This document shows positions 19,480 to 27,570 of a stretch of 64,000 nucleotides of DNA, in pieces. A model generated the notes under the pieces. The model searched no databases. It was not told where the DNA came from and was given only the letters and a program-made list of their open reading frames with translations. The translations under genes were made by a program, and so were the position numbers. Origin of the DNA: Parapedobacter indicus (GTDB lineage Bacteria > Bacteroidota > Bacteroidia > Sphingobacteriales > Sphingobacteriaceae); assembly GCF_900113765.1 (NCBI RefSeq), contig NZ_FOQO01000002.1:558001-622000 (forward strand), in the 5' to 3' direction. Within the stretch, counting starts at the first letter, position 1, and each line of letters opens with the position of its first letter.

Positions 19480-20991
19480 TTATTTAGTTAGCGACACGCG
19501 ATACAAATCTTTTCGTCGATCGAGCAGATTTTTCACCGTACCATATTGATTAAGTTCCTTCAATAAATTTAAATCTACATCCACTACCAACACCATCTCT
19601 GTGTTGGGCGTGGCTTCCGCTTTAACGGCATTCGTGGGAAACGCAAAATCGGAGGGTGTAAACACAGCTGACTGGGCGTATTGGATATCCATGTTGTTGA
19701 CTTTGGGCAAATTGCCTACCGAGCCGGCAATCGCGACATAACACTCGTTTTCTATGGCCCGTGCCTGGGCACAATTCCGAACGCGAGTATATCCGTTCTG
19801 CGTATCGGTCAGAAAGGGTACAAACAAGATCTGAACCCCTTGATCGGCCAATATTCTTCCCAACTCCGGAAACTCTACATCATAACAGATCTGTATACCG
19901 ACCTTTCCACAGTCGGTATCAAATACACGAACTTCGTTTCCGCCGTACATGCCGTAATATTTCGTTTCATTGGGCGTGATGTGCACTTTTCTATATTCTT
20001 CGGTCTTTCCATTACGCTGGCAGAGGTACGAAACATTATAGAGTTTGTTGGCTTCATCTACAAATGGCATGGACCCGGCAATGATATTGACGTTATAGGA
20101 AACTGCAAGTTGCTGGATCTTCTGCTGCGTCTGTTCGGTCAGTTTGGCCAGTTCGCGCATGGCCTCCGTAGTGGGCAGGTGGTTGTAAGATTCCATCAAT
20201 GGCGTATTAAAAAATTCTGGAAACAGCGCAAAATCCGCCCCGTATCCGCTCACGGCATCCACAAAAAATTCTACCTGCTCATGGAACGCCGCAATGTCCC
20301 GGAAGGTACGCATCTGCCACTGCACCAGCCCGAGCCTGATGGTTTTTTTGGTCGGCGATGCCGCCCTCGTTTTGGGTTCGTAGTAAATGTTATTCCATTC
20401 CAACAAGGTAGCATATTCGCGTGATTCCAAATCCCCCGGCAAATAATTCTTCAGCACTTTTTTGACGTGGAAGTCATTGGCCAACTGAAAGGTGAGCGCC
20501 GGGTCGTAAATTTCCTTTCGCTTGACCTTTTCGATGTATTGCCTCGGAGTTAATTCATCGGCATGTTCATGGTACTTCGGCAGACGGCCGCCGACAAGAA
20601 TACCTTTCAGATTCCAATGTTCGCACAACTCCTTACGCGCATCGTATAACCGTCTTCCCAATCGTAAGTCGCGAAACTCGGGATGTACGAATACCTCAAT
20701 TCCATACAGTACATTGCCCTCCGGATCATGCGTGGAAAATGTTCCTTCGGCAATGATCTCCCGATAGGGATGGGTAATATCCGTCTTTTGTGTATCAATC
20801 ACAATCGCCAATGCACAGGCCACCACACGGCCATCCACATCCACTCCCAACTGACCATCGGGGAACATACCAATGAGGTCCCGGATGTTATTCCGTGTCC
20901 ATAGGCCACCCACACCTCCATAGGCCTGCGTCATGGAGTCGATTAAGTCATTGTAGTCCTTCAATGACAGCTTTCTGACATGAATATTCAT
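19480..20991 (-). CDS. GNAT acetyltransferase / carbon-nitrogen hydrolase fusion protein
   Basis: This 503-residue cytoplasmic protein joins two enzyme domains. Residues 1 to about 190 are a GNAT N-acetyltransferase, with the acetyl-CoA-binding region around VHPEFRDLRLGRRLYDAR (102-119). Residues about 218-495 are a nitrilase-superfamily amidase with its catalytic triad visible: Glu259 (FPEFFN), Lys335 (YRKVHI) and Cys369 (QICYDVEFPE). Fusions of this type are widespread and conserved but their substrate is not established; an amide made and hydrolysed by one polypeptide is plausible. The gene stands alone between the locus A sigma gene and the MFS transporter pair, with 222-241 bases of spacer on each side. 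Confidence 0.88.
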   Translation of the reverse strand: MNIHVRKLSLKDYNDLIDSMTQAYGGVGGLWTRNNIRDLIGMFPDGQLGVDVDGRVVACALAIVIDTQKTDITHPYREIIAEGTFSTHDPEGNVLYGIEVFVHPEFRDLRLGRRLYDARKELCEHWNLKGILVGGRLPKYHEHADELTPRQYIEKVKRKEIYDPALTFQLANDFHVKKVLKNYLPGDLESREYATLLEWNNIYYEPKTRAASPTKKTIRLGLVQWQMRTFRDIAAFHEQVEFFVDAVSGYGADFALFPEFFNTPLMESYNHLPTTEAMRELAKLTEQTQQKIQQLAVSYNVNIIAGSMPFVDEANKLYNVSYLCQRNGKTEEYRKVHITPNETKYYGMYGGNEVRVFDTDCGKVGIQICYDVEFPELGRILADQGVQILFVPFLTDTQNGYTRVRNCAQARAIENECYVAIAGSVGNLPKVNNMDIQYAQSAVFTPSDFAFPTNAVKAEATPNTEMVLVVDVDLNLLKELNQYGTVKNLLDRRKDLYRVSLTK

Positions 20992-21232
20992 ATGCGTTCA
21001 ATTACCCGAACCTGTTAACATACAGAATCCTGCCTTAAACGTAACGAATCATTTTGACAGCTGCAAGTAACCGCGCGCGTGTATTTACTCCTATCTCGGC
21101 AGGGCTTGTGCGCCGCAAGAGTTTCGGTCTGCCACTCGCAAGCTGGAATCCACTGCGCTGCACTTGCGTCTTTACAAGGCTTGCTCCGCAGCAGACGAAA
21201 ACACCTACTTACGGAACTCGGATGCGTTTTGG

Positions 21233-21457
21233 CTACTCACTGGTGTTGTATTCGCCCTGTAATGCATACCACCCGAAAATACACAGTCCTCCGGTTATAA
21301 TAGGCATCAGAATAAACGTGTAAATAATAGCCGGAACCAAATCCTCCGTTTTACCGCTTGTGAACTGCGGAATGGCTTGACTGATGATTAGGTAGTATCC
21401 TGCCACCAGTCCAAGAATAATCCAAACAACACCTAAAATTCGTTTAATCGTATTCAT
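21233..21457 (-). CDS. Small two-helix membrane protein cotranscribed with an MFS transporter
   Basis: This 74-residue protein has two predicted membrane helices: about residues 7-27 (ILGVVWIILGLVAGYYLII) and about 43-65 (AIIYTFILMPIITGGLCIFGWY). The loop between them carries TSGKTEDL. It starts 3 bases after the stop of the MFS gene, so the two are translationally linked. Small proteins of this kind often accompany MHS-family permeases in Bacteroidota. I cannot name a domain family with certainty; a role as an accessory subunit of the transporter is inference. Confidence 0.75.
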   Translation of the reverse strand: MNTIKRILGVVWIILGLVAGYYLIISQAIPQFTSGKTEDLVPAIIYTFILMPIITGGLCIFGWYALQGEYNTSE

Positions 21458-21460
21458 GGT

Positions 21461-22963
21461 TTACTGGACATTTTGGTTTTTATTTTTAAGATATAGCAGC
21501 CCGATGATGAAACTCACACCGGCAATTAGTATGGGATACCACAGCCCGGCCAGGTGCGGTTTGTCGTAAGGAAGCGCTTCCGATGCTTGCTGCACCGCTG
21601 TATTGGCTACTTGCGCTTTGGTTACGAGATACGTTGCCACGGCCGGTAACAACCCTCCGAATATACCGTTTCCGACGTGATATGGCAACGACATGGAGGT
21701 ATAGCGTATCCGCACAGGAAACATCTCCACCAGAAAAGCGGCTATCGGGCCGTATACCATGGTTACGTATAACACCTGGATAAATACCAGCAATACAATG
21801 GACCAAAATGCACTACGTCCCACATGCACGGTTTGCGTCGTCGTCGCGCCTTCGGTTACCCAAGTGGCCGTACTGCCATCGTCATATACCTTTATAATCG
21901 CGTCTCCTTCCGCACGCTGCTGATCGACTAATTCCTGCTTAGTGGTAACATCCGTGAACTGGTACATCCGGTCATAAATTGGCCGGTACGTCAGGATAGC
22001 CAACAGCATACCTGCAAGCATCACAGGCTTCCGTCCGATCCGGTCAGATAACCAACCGAAAAACACAAAAAAACCCGTTCCCGCCAGCAAAGCGGCACCA
22101 ATAATAAAGTTGGTCTGATCAAAATCTACATGGCACACGTTCTGCAAGAACGACAATGCATAAAATTGACCCGTATACCAGATAACTCCCTGTCCCATGG
22201 TAGCACCGAACAGGGCCAGTAATACAAACTTAAAATTAAACTTGTTTCCGAATGACTCTTTCAGCGGATTAGTGGATGTATTCCCCTCGCTCTTCGCCTT
22301 TTTGAATAATGGTGACTCGTCCATATTGCGGCGGATAAAATAAGATACGACAACCATTACCGACGAGAGCAGGAACGGCAGCCGCCATCCCCAATCGTCA
22401 AAAGCTTCGGCAGACATGCTGCTTTTGGTCAGCATAATAACCGCCAGGGAAATAAACAATCCCACGGTTGCCGTCGTTTGAATCCAGGAGGTGCGGAAAC
22501 CCCGCTTATGCGGTTCGGAATGTTCGGCTACATAGGTAGCCGCCCCGCCGTATTCTCCCCCGAGGGCCAGTCCCTGCAAGAGACGCAGCAACAGTACCAG
22601 GAGAGGAGCTGCGAAACCGATCGTCTCGTACCCGGGCACGAGCCCGATGGCACACGTAGACAAGCCCATCAGGAGCAACGTCACCATAAAGGTATATTTA
22701 CGGCCGATAATATCGCCCAAACGGCCAAAGAAAAGTGCCCCGAAGGGCCTCACCACAAAGCCGGCGGCGAATGTTGCCAATGTAGATAGAAAGGCCGCTG
22801 TCGGATTGTCCGACGGAAAAAACTTGGTAGAGATAATGAGGGCGAGACTTCCGAAGATGTAAAAATCGTACCACTCGATCAACGTGCCTAAGGAGGATGC
22901 ACCGATCACTTTCCACAATGTTTTCTTGGAGGAGACGGTGACGCCTGCAGAATTTTCTTCCAT
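21461..22963 (-). CDS. MFS transporter, metabolite:H+ symporter (MHS) family
   Basis: This 500-residue inner-membrane permease has the twelve-helix MFS layout. MHS-family features are visible: GTLIEWYDFYIFG at about residues 16-28, the loop motif GRLGDIIGRKYT, and GGEYGGAATYVAEH in helix 5. The family transports organic acids, amino acids or betaines with protons (ProP, KgtP, ShiA), so a charged metabolite is the likely substrate, but which one cannot be told. A polar insert of about 60 residues (rich in Asp, Thr and Gln) separates two helices in the C-terminal half. An inverted repeat 42 bases upstream of the ATG may be an operator. Confidence 0.9.
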   Translation of the reverse strand: MEENSAGVTVSSKKTLWKVIGASSLGTLIEWYDFYIFGSLALIISTKFFPSDNPTAAFLSTLATFAAGFVVRPFGALFFGRLGDIIGRKYTFMVTLLLMGLSTCAIGLVPGYETIGFAAPLLVLLLRLLQGLALGGEYGGAATYVAEHSEPHKRGFRTSWIQTTATVGLFISLAVIMLTKSSMSAEAFDDWGWRLPFLLSSVMVVVSYFIRRNMDESPLFKKAKSEGNTSTNPLKESFGNKFNFKFVLLALFGATMGQGVIWYTGQFYALSFLQNVCHVDFDQTNFIIGAALLAGTGFFVFFGWLSDRIGRKPVMLAGMLLAILTYRPIYDRMYQFTDVTTKQELVDQQRAEGDAIIKVYDDGSTATWVTEGATTTQTVHVGRSAFWSIVLLVFIQVLYVTMVYGPIAAFLVEMFPVRIRYTSMSLPYHVGNGIFGGLLPAVATYLVTKAQVANTAVQQASEALPYDKPHLAGLWYPILIAGVSFIIGLLYLKNKNQNVQ

Positions 22964-23004
22964 AAAATCGGTTTATAACAGAATGAGTAGCTATCTAAAA
23001 AATG

Positions 23005-23016
23005 TTAGCGTGCTAA
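23005..23016. promoter_or_regulatory. Inverted repeat upstream of the MFS gene, possible operator
   Basis: TTAGC-GT-GCTAA is a perfect pair of five-base arms around a two-base centre, 41 bases before the MFS start codon and 56 bases after the end of the next gene. Size and form resemble LacI/GntR-type half-site pairs. No regulator gene lies beside it, so the binding protein is unknown. Confidence 0.35.
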
Positions 23017-23071
23017 AGTAATATTATTTATGGAATAAGCGCAAAAGAATCGTGAATTCAATGAATTTCAA

Positions 23072-24547
23072 TTAATCCAATCGCCTAATTTTGATATTCT
23101 TGAAGTAAGCACCGTCTTGATGATCCTGCAGGAGAATATGTCCGAAAGCGGCCTCTCCATACGGGGTGCGATATTCGTTGAACTTTGTACCCGACACGCG
23201 CTTCCTGAACTCCGGCGAGCCGCGCTCATACTCGAGCATCTTTTTTCCATTTAACCAATGCTCCACATGTTTGCCTTTGGCCACGATCCTAGCTTCATTC
23301 CAGGCCCCATCTTTGAGTATTTTCCGTTTTGGTCGATACAAGAGGTACAGGGATGCTGTACTTGTTTTTGGGCTTTTGCCGCTTTTGACGGATTCGTGCC
23401 GGAAATCATCGATGAGCTGATACTCGGGGCCATTCAGTGTCACCTCTCCCTTGCCATTTTCTAAGGGAGCTACAAAATACTTGATACCGGTATTCGCCGA
23501 ATCGGCAAGTTTAAAATCGAGTACCAGCTCGAAATCCGAGAATTGTTCACGGGTGATGATATCGCCTCCCTTTCGCCCCGGCAATAGGGTCAGTACGCCA
23601 TCTTCCACGACCCAACCTGCTGAAGGAAACCGGTCTCCCCGAACACTTTGCCACCTGATCGCTGGATCGCGGCCGTCGAACAGCAATTCCCAACCTTCCG
23701 CCTGCTCCTTCTGTGAGAGGTATATCTTATCACTTCCTGCTGTATCAACGGCGACCGCCGTCTGTTTGCCCTGCAGCTGCAGCATGCCCACCGCATAGCG
23801 CCGCCCATATTCAGCGGCCGAAGGGCTGTCGAAATGCGTGCCATCGCCGTGGTGCCACAACCCTTCGGATGAGACAACGCGAGTATGGGCTACCTTAGTC
23901 GGTAACGTCGGCAGTTGTTTATTGATATAGTCATATTGCTCCTTATACCGTCCCAATTCGCCTACAACGAAAGGCAAATCAGGGTCACCGACCACTGTAC
24001 GTATCCGTTGGATGAGCTCACTTAGCCGATCAATGTATCGTGCTGCAGCATCCGGATTGCTATCTCCTTCGCCCTGATGCCAGATGATCCCTTTTATTAC
24101 CCCGTATTTCATGGCTTCCATAATGCGGGCAACGGCATCATTATAGGGATAGGTCTTCGTCGGGGGATCAAACGTTCCTGGCGTCCATTTCGTAATGGAT
24201 GTACCCCCAACCGCGCAGGGCACCAACCCGATGGTAGCGTTTGGGTACGCCTCGGCGATCGCGATACCAAAGGAAAGACCGGGGCCTACGCCCGCCGCCT
24301 TCGGTTTGTCGAAATGCAGCGGGTGCGTTGCCGGCACCCATTGCTGATTTTTTGCAAACATGAGCACCCGCTCATGGCTTATCGATTTGTATTCCTCCGT
24401 CAGCGGACCGCGACCGGCCATATTCGACTGCCCCATCAGTATGTAAAGATGGAACGTGCTATCCCGCTGTTGGGCGAAAATCAACAAAGGCATCGCTATC
24501 CATAACCCGAATAACCACCTGACTGCGGACTTAACCGTTACGTTCAT
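23072..24547 (-). CDS. SASA-family carbohydrate esterase fused to DUF1080 (3-keto-disaccharide hydrolase-like)
   Basis: This 491-residue exported protein (signal peptide to about residue 26) has two parts. Residues about 30-265 are a SASA/SGNH-type esterase domain: nucleophile Ser41 in MGQSNMAG, GGTSITKW near 115, and the HQGEGDSNP segment at 157-165, as in sialate O-acetylesterases and acetylxylan esterases. Residues about 283-491 are a DUF1080 beta-sandwich starting at LFDGRD, the domain now linked to hydrolysis of 3-keto-glycosides and also seen as a concanavalin-like binding domain. It is the last gene of locus B, 136 bases after the alpha/beta hydrolase, with its own promoter candidate. 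Deacetylation of a decorated glycan is the likely role. Confidence 0.85.
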   Translation of the reverse strand: MNVTVKSAVRWLFGLWIAMPLLIFAQQRDSTFHLYILMGQSNMAGRGPLTEEYKSISHERVLMFAKNQQWVPATHPLHFDKPKAAGVGPGLSFGIAIAEAYPNATIGLVPCAVGGTSITKWTPGTFDPPTKTYPYNDAVARIMEAMKYGVIKGIIWHQGEGDSNPDAAARYIDRLSELIQRIRTVVGDPDLPFVVGELGRYKEQYDYINKQLPTLPTKVAHTRVVSSEGLWHHGDGTHFDSPSAAEYGRRYAVGMLQLQGKQTAVAVDTAGSDKIYLSQKEQAEGWELLFDGRDPAIRWQSVRGDRFPSAGWVVEDGVLTLLPGRKGGDIITREQFSDFELVLDFKLADSANTGIKYFVAPLENGKGEVTLNGPEYQLIDDFRHESVKSGKSPKTSTASLYLLYRPKRKILKDGAWNEARIVAKGKHVEHWLNGKKMLEYERGSPEFRKRVSGTKFNEYRTPYGEAAFGHILLQDHQDGAYFKNIKIRRLD

Positions 24548-24582
24548 TTTTTTTGTTTTTGATTGCGATCAGATTCTTATAA

Positions 24583-24612
24583 CAAAGATGCACTTTCTCT
24601 GTCAAGAAACAA
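24583..24612 (-). promoter_or_regulatory. Candidate promoter of the SASA/DUF1080 gene
   Basis: On the minus strand TTG (24612-24610) is followed after 19 bases by CATCTTTG (24590-24583), one base from the TAnnTTTG consensus and at the usual Bacteroidota spacing. A transcript would start near 24577 with a leader of about 30 bases. This suggests the gene can be expressed apart from the rest of locus B. Confidence 0.4.
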
Positions 24613-24683
24613 TATAAAAATAAACCCATGTGAGTCCGCGGCTGGTTGTGCCGGCATTATCTTTTTTTAGTTACGGGTAGTAT

Positions 24684-25829
24684 CTATTCGTCGTTGTCAA
24701 GCCATTTTTTTAAAAACGCCACGCCTTCGGCCACCAACGCTTCATGACTACCTTCGTGGAGAACTAAATCGATGCGATTCGATAGTTCCAGGCGCTCGTA
24801 ATGCACTTTCGAGCGCTCGAACTCTTCCACAACCTGCGGCCAGTAAGCGATATTATCCTTTTTACCATGTTGTATCTGAATGGGCCGCGGACAGATCAGC
24901 GAAACGACGTCGTGGTCGGAAAATTCGGTCAGCCAGCCGCTAAAAAAAGCATGTTCTTCATTGCCCGCTGCGAAACTGCTGTAACGTTCATCCGGCACCA
25001 CCATCTTATTGATCCGGTGATTGAACCACGCCGACACGACACCGGCTTTGATACGTGGTTCCAATGGCATCCAGAACAAAGTGGCCATTCCTCCCAGCGA
25101 CACCCCCCAGGCACCCACCCGGTCGGCATCGATACGTTCGTCCTGCAACACCACGTCCAGCAGATGCTGAAGTCGTGCCAATTCGATACCCGGAAGACTC
25201 ACGTCAGCCAGCCGCGCCAGCCGTTCGATATTGTTTCGGCGTGGTATGCTACGCATGTTCAGGGGGGCCATTACGGCAAACCCCGCATCCAGCAATGCTT
25301 TTGCATATGCATGGTAGCTTTTTCCGTCCTCAAAGGCCGTTTCGGGGCCGCTTCCGATACCATGCAACGCAATGACCAGGGGCGCAGGGTTTGCTTTGCT
25401 GGCTCCTTCTGGGTATGCGATCACCGCCCTGGCTGCAATATTTCCCAATGGAAGTTCCAACCACTCAGCGTCAGTGCCCAACAGGTTATATGGTTTGCTC
25501 AAAAGCGGACCTGTCTTTTGTAAATGTGGCGGTTTAATCACCTCTTTTTCCCAGCGCAGCCGATTGGGTGCAACACTGCGTACCAGTGCGTCGGCGCTGC
25601 TGTAGTCGCGGTTCCACGCCATCGCGGCGCGTGCGTCATATTCATCCACGAGGTAATGGGTGAGGTAATCTTCGAGCTCTTGCTCATATGCGTCGATACG
25701 CATTTCGTCTTCTGCTTCCGTGAGCACCTTGGCATCCTGCGCACATACCGGATGGGTAATCGTAATCAGCAGAAAGGCAGCCGTTAATACGGCTAGCCTT
25801 TTTTCTAAACAAGTAATATACATAGTCAT
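24684..25829 (-). CDS. Secreted alpha/beta hydrolase (dienelactone hydrolase / acetylxylan-esterase-like), locus B
   Basis: A signal peptide (core LAVLTAAFLLITI, cleavage after VCAQ) sends this ~381-residue enzyme to the periplasm or surface. The nucleophile elbow GVSLGG places the catalytic Ser near residue 244, with the likely acid in HGKKDN and the catalytic His in HEGSHE near the C-terminus. The oxyanion-side HGIGSGPE is also visible. I chose ATG 25829, 5 bases after the SusD stop; the frame opens with a TTG at 25841 and a second ATG lies at 25823. Position behind SusCD suggests it removes ester groups from the imported glycan; the exact bond is unknown. Confidence 0.83.
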   Translation of the reverse strand: MTMYITCLEKRLAVLTAAFLLITITHPVCAQDAKVLTEAEDEMRIDAYEQELEDYLTHYLVDEYDARAAMAWNRDYSSADALVRSVAPNRLRWEKEVIKPPHLQKTGPLLSKPYNLLGTDAEWLELPLGNIAARAVIAYPEGASKANPAPLVIALHGIGSGPETAFEDGKSYHAYAKALLDAGFAVMAPLNMRSIPRRNNIERLARLADVSLPGIELARLQHLLDVVLQDERIDADRVGAWGVSLGGMATLFWMPLEPRIKAGVVSAWFNHRINKMVVPDERYSSFAAGNEEHAFFSGWLTEFSDHDVVSLICPRPIQIQHGKKDNIAYWPQVVEEFERSKVHYERLELSNRIDLVLHEGSHEALVAEGVAFLKKWLDNDE

Positions 25830-25834
25830 TTTGG

Positions 25835-27544
25835 TTACCAACCCGGATTTTGTCCCAATGCCGGATTGAGTGTAAGTTCATTAATAGAGAGGGGATCAAG
25901 GTAATCGCGGTCAGCATCAAATCCATAGCCTCCCGGTACTGCATTGGCAAACGGATCCAAAAAGCCGGCCGCGTTTACGGGCAATGCCGGTTTATTGGGG
26001 AACTGTGCAGCCCTCGCCCCCGTTGGTCGCTTGCCGATGATGAGCTCATCGGCGGCGGCCCACCGTGCAATATCATTCCAGCGGAAGTCCTCCAATGCCA
26101 ATTCCACTTTACGCTCCCGCCGGATTTCGTTAATCAGCGGCGACAATGCGGGAAACTCCCAATTTGGATCCGCGTCGATGGCATCCAGCAGCAGATTCGG
26201 CATGCCCACGCGGTCACGCAGTTTCTTGATCGTATTATCGATATCGGTTTGGGTTGCTTGACCTAACTCAGCCTTGGCCTCGATGTAGTTGAGCAGTACT
26301 TCCGCATACCGGAATTGGATGGATGGCGTCTCCTCAAAATTGAGGTCGTGATAGACTGAATTCGGATTGTAATCCTTCCGGCGCATATACCCCGTGGCGG
26401 ACGAATTCGTCGAGTTGGTATACAGGCGGTCGTAAACCTCCTGCCACGTACGAACGGTTCCATCGGGTGCAACCATCCAAGGGGCATCGGGGATGAATAT
26501 CGTTTGCCTGAAACGGGGGTCCCGGCCTTCTGCTTCCACCGTTAAATTAGAATAACCCTTAAAAAGATCGCTTTTGCCGATGGGTTTTCCATCGGCACAA
26601 AGATAAGAATCCGCCATTTCCTTTGTGATCCCATAGCCCTCGGGCGTCTCCATCCGGTAAAGCTTACTGTGACTGTGTATACCCAGGTCACGGTCCATTT
26701 TGGTCCAGAACATTACTTCGGGATTGGTCGAATAATCCCGTAATCCGAACAGGTCATTGTAATCACTGCCGGGATGGCCTGTCGCATAAATATCGAATAA
26801 TCCGGAAGCCATTATTTGTTCAGCAGCAGCGACGGCCTTTTCGAAATATCTATGGGGAGAGGCATCAGCGACACCGAATGCCGTACCGGCATGGTATTTT
26901 TCCCAGCTGCCCTCATACAGGGCAACCCGCGATTGATACAGTAGAGCGATCCATTTATTGATTCGCGTATAACCGTTGGTTTTCTCAGCCGAGAGGTATT
27001 CAACTGCCGTATCCAAATCAGCCACAATTTTATCGGCAATGATATTGCGTGGAGCCCGTGCTTCGTAAAGTTCAGGGGATTCCATGGTCAGCACCTTGTC
27101 AATCCATTGTACGTCGCCGAAGGTCCTCAGCAGGTTGAAATAGAACATCGCCCTAAAAAAATGGGCCTCTCCTACATATTGCTTATATGCTTCGAAATCC
27201 GCTTCCACGTTGTGGTAGTTGGCGAAAAAGTAGTTGATGCTCCGGACACCGGAATAGTTGAGAGCGGGAGCATTATTCACCGTCCGGATTCCCTGGAAGC
27301 GGGTATTGACGGATGTTTCGCTGATGTAGATATCGGTGCCGACATCTCCCCGGCCTTTGTCCATGATCGGAAAGTTGCTCCGGTCGTAATACTGGTTAAC
27401 GTATAGTTTCAGGTCGTTCGGTGTCTTGAAGAAAACCGGTGCAGTAATGGCGTCCAGTGGATATTTTTCGAGGTGACCTCCTTTTTCGCAGGCGGCAATG
27501 GCGATGGCGATGAAGGAGAACAGGATAATTCTGAGTCGATTCAT
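25835..27544 (-). CDS. RagB/SusD family nutrient-uptake lipoprotein, locus B
   Basis: This 569-residue lipoprotein (lipobox IAAC near residue 19) is the surface ligand-capture partner of the SusC at 27571. The SusD fold is supported by the FRAMFYFNLLRTFGDVQW helix region near residue 130 and the C-terminal signature NEIRRERKVELALEDFRWNDIARW. The last residues, NPALGQNPGW, are a SusD-family ending. It is clearly a paralogue of the locus C SusD (48534-50252): both share the segments NEIRRERKVELA, DIARWAAADELI and GKRP and have nearly equal length. It lies 26 bases after susC. Confidence 0.94.
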   Translation of the reverse strand: MNRLRIILFSFIAIAIAACEKGGHLEKYPLDAITAPVFFKTPNDLKLYVNQYYDRSNFPIMDKGRGDVGTDIYISETSVNTRFQGIRTVNNAPALNYSGVRSINYFFANYHNVEADFEAYKQYVGEAHFFRAMFYFNLLRTFGDVQWIDKVLTMESPELYEARAPRNIIADKIVADLDTAVEYLSAEKTNGYTRINKWIALLYQSRVALYEGSWEKYHAGTAFGVADASPHRYFEKAVAAAEQIMASGLFDIYATGHPGSDYNDLFGLRDYSTNPEVMFWTKMDRDLGIHSHSKLYRMETPEGYGITKEMADSYLCADGKPIGKSDLFKGYSNLTVEAEGRDPRFRQTIFIPDAPWMVAPDGTVRTWQEVYDRLYTNSTNSSATGYMRRKDYNPNSVYHDLNFEETPSIQFRYAEVLLNYIEAKAELGQATQTDIDNTIKKLRDRVGMPNLLLDAIDADPNWEFPALSPLINEIRRERKVELALEDFRWNDIARWAAADELIIGKRPTGARAAQFPNKPALPVNAAGFLDPFANAVPGGYGFDADRDYLDPLSINELTLNPALGQNPGW

Positions 27545-27570
27545 GTCGTTGTTTCTTTGGTTATCGGTAC

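Noticed and set aside
20992..21232. Possible small gene or RNA in the G/C-rich spacer between the GNAT/nitrilase fusion and the small membrane protein
   Set aside because: There are several short GCAAG/CTTGC pairings, but no convincing long stem, promoter element or coding frame; I see nothing I can support.
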